Assembly: GCA_023391835.1 (NCBI GenBank)
Contig: JAEWAE010000080.1
Coordinates: 1 to 17,419 of the forward strand
Length of the DNA: 17,419 nt
Direction: 5' to 3'
From: Bacillota bacterium
GTDB taxonomy: Bacteria; Bacillota; Clostridia; Oscillospirales; Ethanoligenentaceae
Each line of letters opens with the position of its first letter. Position 1 is the first letter of the stretch. The translations under genes and the position numbers were made by a program. Positions 16,088 through 17,419 of this stretch are shown in pieces. Under the pieces are notes generated by a model. It did no database searches. It had not been told where the DNA came from and saw only the letters and a program-made list of their open reading frames with translations.

Positions 16088-17419
16088 ATGGTCAAATATG
16101 ACGCAATCATTCAGATAGACCCGGCCGACAATGTGGCCGTGGCGCTGCGCGCCATCGCCAGGGGGGAAGATATCCGCACCGGCGACGGCATGCTGCGGGC
16201 ACTGGAGGACATCGCCCCCGGGCACAAGATCGCCCTGCGCAACGTTGCTGCGGGGGAAAATATCGTCAAATACGGCACGCCGGTGGGCCATGCCACCCGC
16301 AATATCGAGGCGGGCCAGTGGGTGCATAGCCACAACGAGGCCACCAACCTCGACGGCGTGCTGGAATACACGTATACGCCGCAGGTGCCGGAAGTGAAAG
16401 CCCAGCAGCCGGCCACCTTCGACGGCTACCGCCGGGAGGACGGCCAGGTCGGCATTCGCAACGAGATCTGGATCGTCAACACGGTGGGCTGCGTCAACCG
16501 CACCGCTCAGCGTATCGCCGACGAGGCCGGCCGGCGATTTGCCGGGCGCACCGACGGCATCTTTTCCTTTTCTCACCCCTACGGCTGTTCCCAGCTGGGC
16601 GACGACCTGGAAGCGACCCAGAAGGCGCTGGCGGGCCTAGCCCACAACCCCAACGCCGCCGGCGTACTGGTGCTGAGCCTGGGGTGCGAGAGCAACAATC
16701 TTGGCGTGTTCCGCAAATTTCTCGCCGACGTGCCCGAAGGACGTATTCGCTATCTCATCAGCCAGGAAGTGGAGGATGAGGTCGAGGAGGGCGTGCGGCT
16801 GGTGGGCGAGCTGGTGGAATACGCGGCCCGTTTCCACCGGGAGCCCTGCCCGGTTTCCGACCTGGTGATCGGGCTCAAGTGCGGCGGCTCGGACGGTTTT
16901 TCCGGCATCACGGGCAACCCGCTGCTGGGCACGCTGGCCGATCGGGTGACCGCGCAGGGCGGCACCGCCATCCTCTCGGAGGTGCCGGAAATGTTCGGCG
17001 CCGAGCAGAGCCTGATGAACCGCTGCGCCGACCGGGGCCTTTTCGACCAGACGGTGCAGCTCATTAACGGCTTTAAGGAATACTATCAGAAGCACGGCCA
17101 GGTCGTGTTTGAGAATCCGTCCCCCGGTAACAAGGAGGGCGGCATCACGACGCTGGAAGAAAAATCCTGCGGCTGCATCCGCAAAGGCGGCACCGGGCCG
17201 GTGAAAGGCGTGCTGCAGTACGGCGACCGCGCGGCCGGGCACAAGGGCCTGGTGTTGCTGCAGGCGCCGGGCAACGACTTGGTGGCTTCCACAGCGGAAG
17301 CGGTGGCCGGGGCGCAGATGGTGCTTTTCACCACCGGTCGGGGCACCCCGTACGGCGGCCCGGTGCCGCCGCCGAAAATTTACACCAACACCCCGCATTT
17401 ACGGCGCAATGGCAACTGG
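16088..17419 (+). CDS. uxaA: altronate dehydratase, 3' end cut by window
   Basis: Iron-dependent dehydration of D-altronate to 2-keto-3-deoxygluconate, the step after UxaB. 444 codons are present, of about 490-500 expected, with no stop before the window ends. The N-terminal SAF-like domain (about 1-95) is followed by the UxaA/GDH catalytic part: FDGYRREDGQVGIRNEIWIVNTVGCVN (111-137), HPYGCSQLGDD (163-173), LSLGCESNN (197-204), IGLKCGGSDGFSGITGNP (261-278), LSEVPEMFGAE (296-306) and EKSCGCIRKGGTGPV (358-372); the cysteines are candidate metal or cluster ligands. ATG 16088 has GGGAGAG seven bases upstream. The last 20 or so residues (from GGPVPPPKIYTN, 423 on) differ from the family pattern GGFVPT.K..TN, possibly from sequence error at the edge. 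Confidence 0.95.
   Translation, partial: MVKYDAIIQIDPADNVAVALRAIARGEDIRTGDGMLRALEDIAPGHKIALRNVAAGENIVKYGTPVGHATRNIEAGQWVHSHNEATNLDGVLEYTYTPQVPEVKAQQPATFDGYRREDGQVGIRNEIWIVNTVGCVNRTAQRIADEAGRRFAGRTDGIFSFSHPYGCSQLGDDLEATQKALAGLAHNPNAAGVLVLSLGCESNNLGVFRKFLADVPEGRIRYLISQEVEDEVEEGVRLVGELVEYAARFHREPCPVSDLVIGLKCGGSDGFSGITGNPLLGTLADRVTAQGGTAILSEVPEMFGAEQSLMNRCADRGLFDQTVQLINGFKEYYQKHGQVVFENPSPGNKEGGITTLEEKSCGCIRKGGTGPVKGVLQYGDRAAGHKGLVLLQAPGNDLVASTAEAVAGAQMVLFTTGRGTPYGGPVPPPKIYTNTPHLRRNGNW

Overview
The window is a GC-rich chromosomal segment that most resembles a Gram-positive Clostridia-type Firmicute, perhaps an Oscillospiraceae/Ruminococcaceae-like gut bacterium (inference). The grounds are strong AGGAGG-type ribosome binding sites, consensus sigma-A promoters, short convergent terminators, a DUF975 membrane protein, a metG-tatD-radical SAM operon, a G5/3D cell-wall protein, and an exuR-uxaB-uxaA order like that of Bacillus subtilis. 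No rRNA, tRNA, CRISPR array, insertion sequence or phage gene is visible. The first and last genes are cut by the window edges.

Layout. Positions 1-4351 (+): the C-terminal part of alanine racemase (alr), a small metallophosphoesterase with an unusual metal site, an intrinsic terminator, 2-isopropylmalate synthase (leuA), a consensus promoter overlapping the leuA stop codon, a roughly 260-nt structured untranslated stretch, and a DUF975 membrane protein. Positions 4595-5614 (-): gapA, convergent with the DUF975 gene and separated from it by two hairpins. Positions 5652-5801 hold divergent promoters for gapA and for a soluble sensor histidine kinase (5911-7047, +). Positions 7111-10461 (-): the operon metG - tatD - TatD-linked radical SAM gene, transcribed from a promoter at 10560-10588. 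Positions 10679-11806 (-): a secreted or membrane-anchored DUF348/G5/3D wall protein with its own promoter and terminator. Positions 12062-12908 (-): rplM-rpsI (L13-S9), with a leader carrying a hairpin plus T-run that looks like an attenuator. Positions 13369-17419 (+): a galacturonate-catabolism locus with a LacI-family regulator (ExuR-like), tagaturonate reductase (uxaB) and altronate dehydratase (uxaA, cut at the right edge).

How the genes work together. UxaB reduces tagaturonate to altronate and UxaA dehydrates altronate to 2-keto-3-deoxygluconate. The regulator gene has a perfect -35/-10 promoter with a 14-bp LacI/CcpA-type operator at the start site and a second near-match 165 bp upstream, which suggests autoregulation. 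Most other genes are housekeeping: wall D-alanine, leucine synthesis, glycolysis, translation and wall remodelling.

I did not find a clearly new multi-gene system. The items most worth a second look are the degenerate second metal site in the metallophosphoesterase, the structured RNA between leuA and the DUF975 gene, the histidine kinase lacking the acidic residue after its phospho-acceptor His, the TatD-linked radical SAM protein, the rplM attenuator, the paired LacI-type operators, and an abnormal uxaA sequence at the very end of the window that may be a contig-end error.
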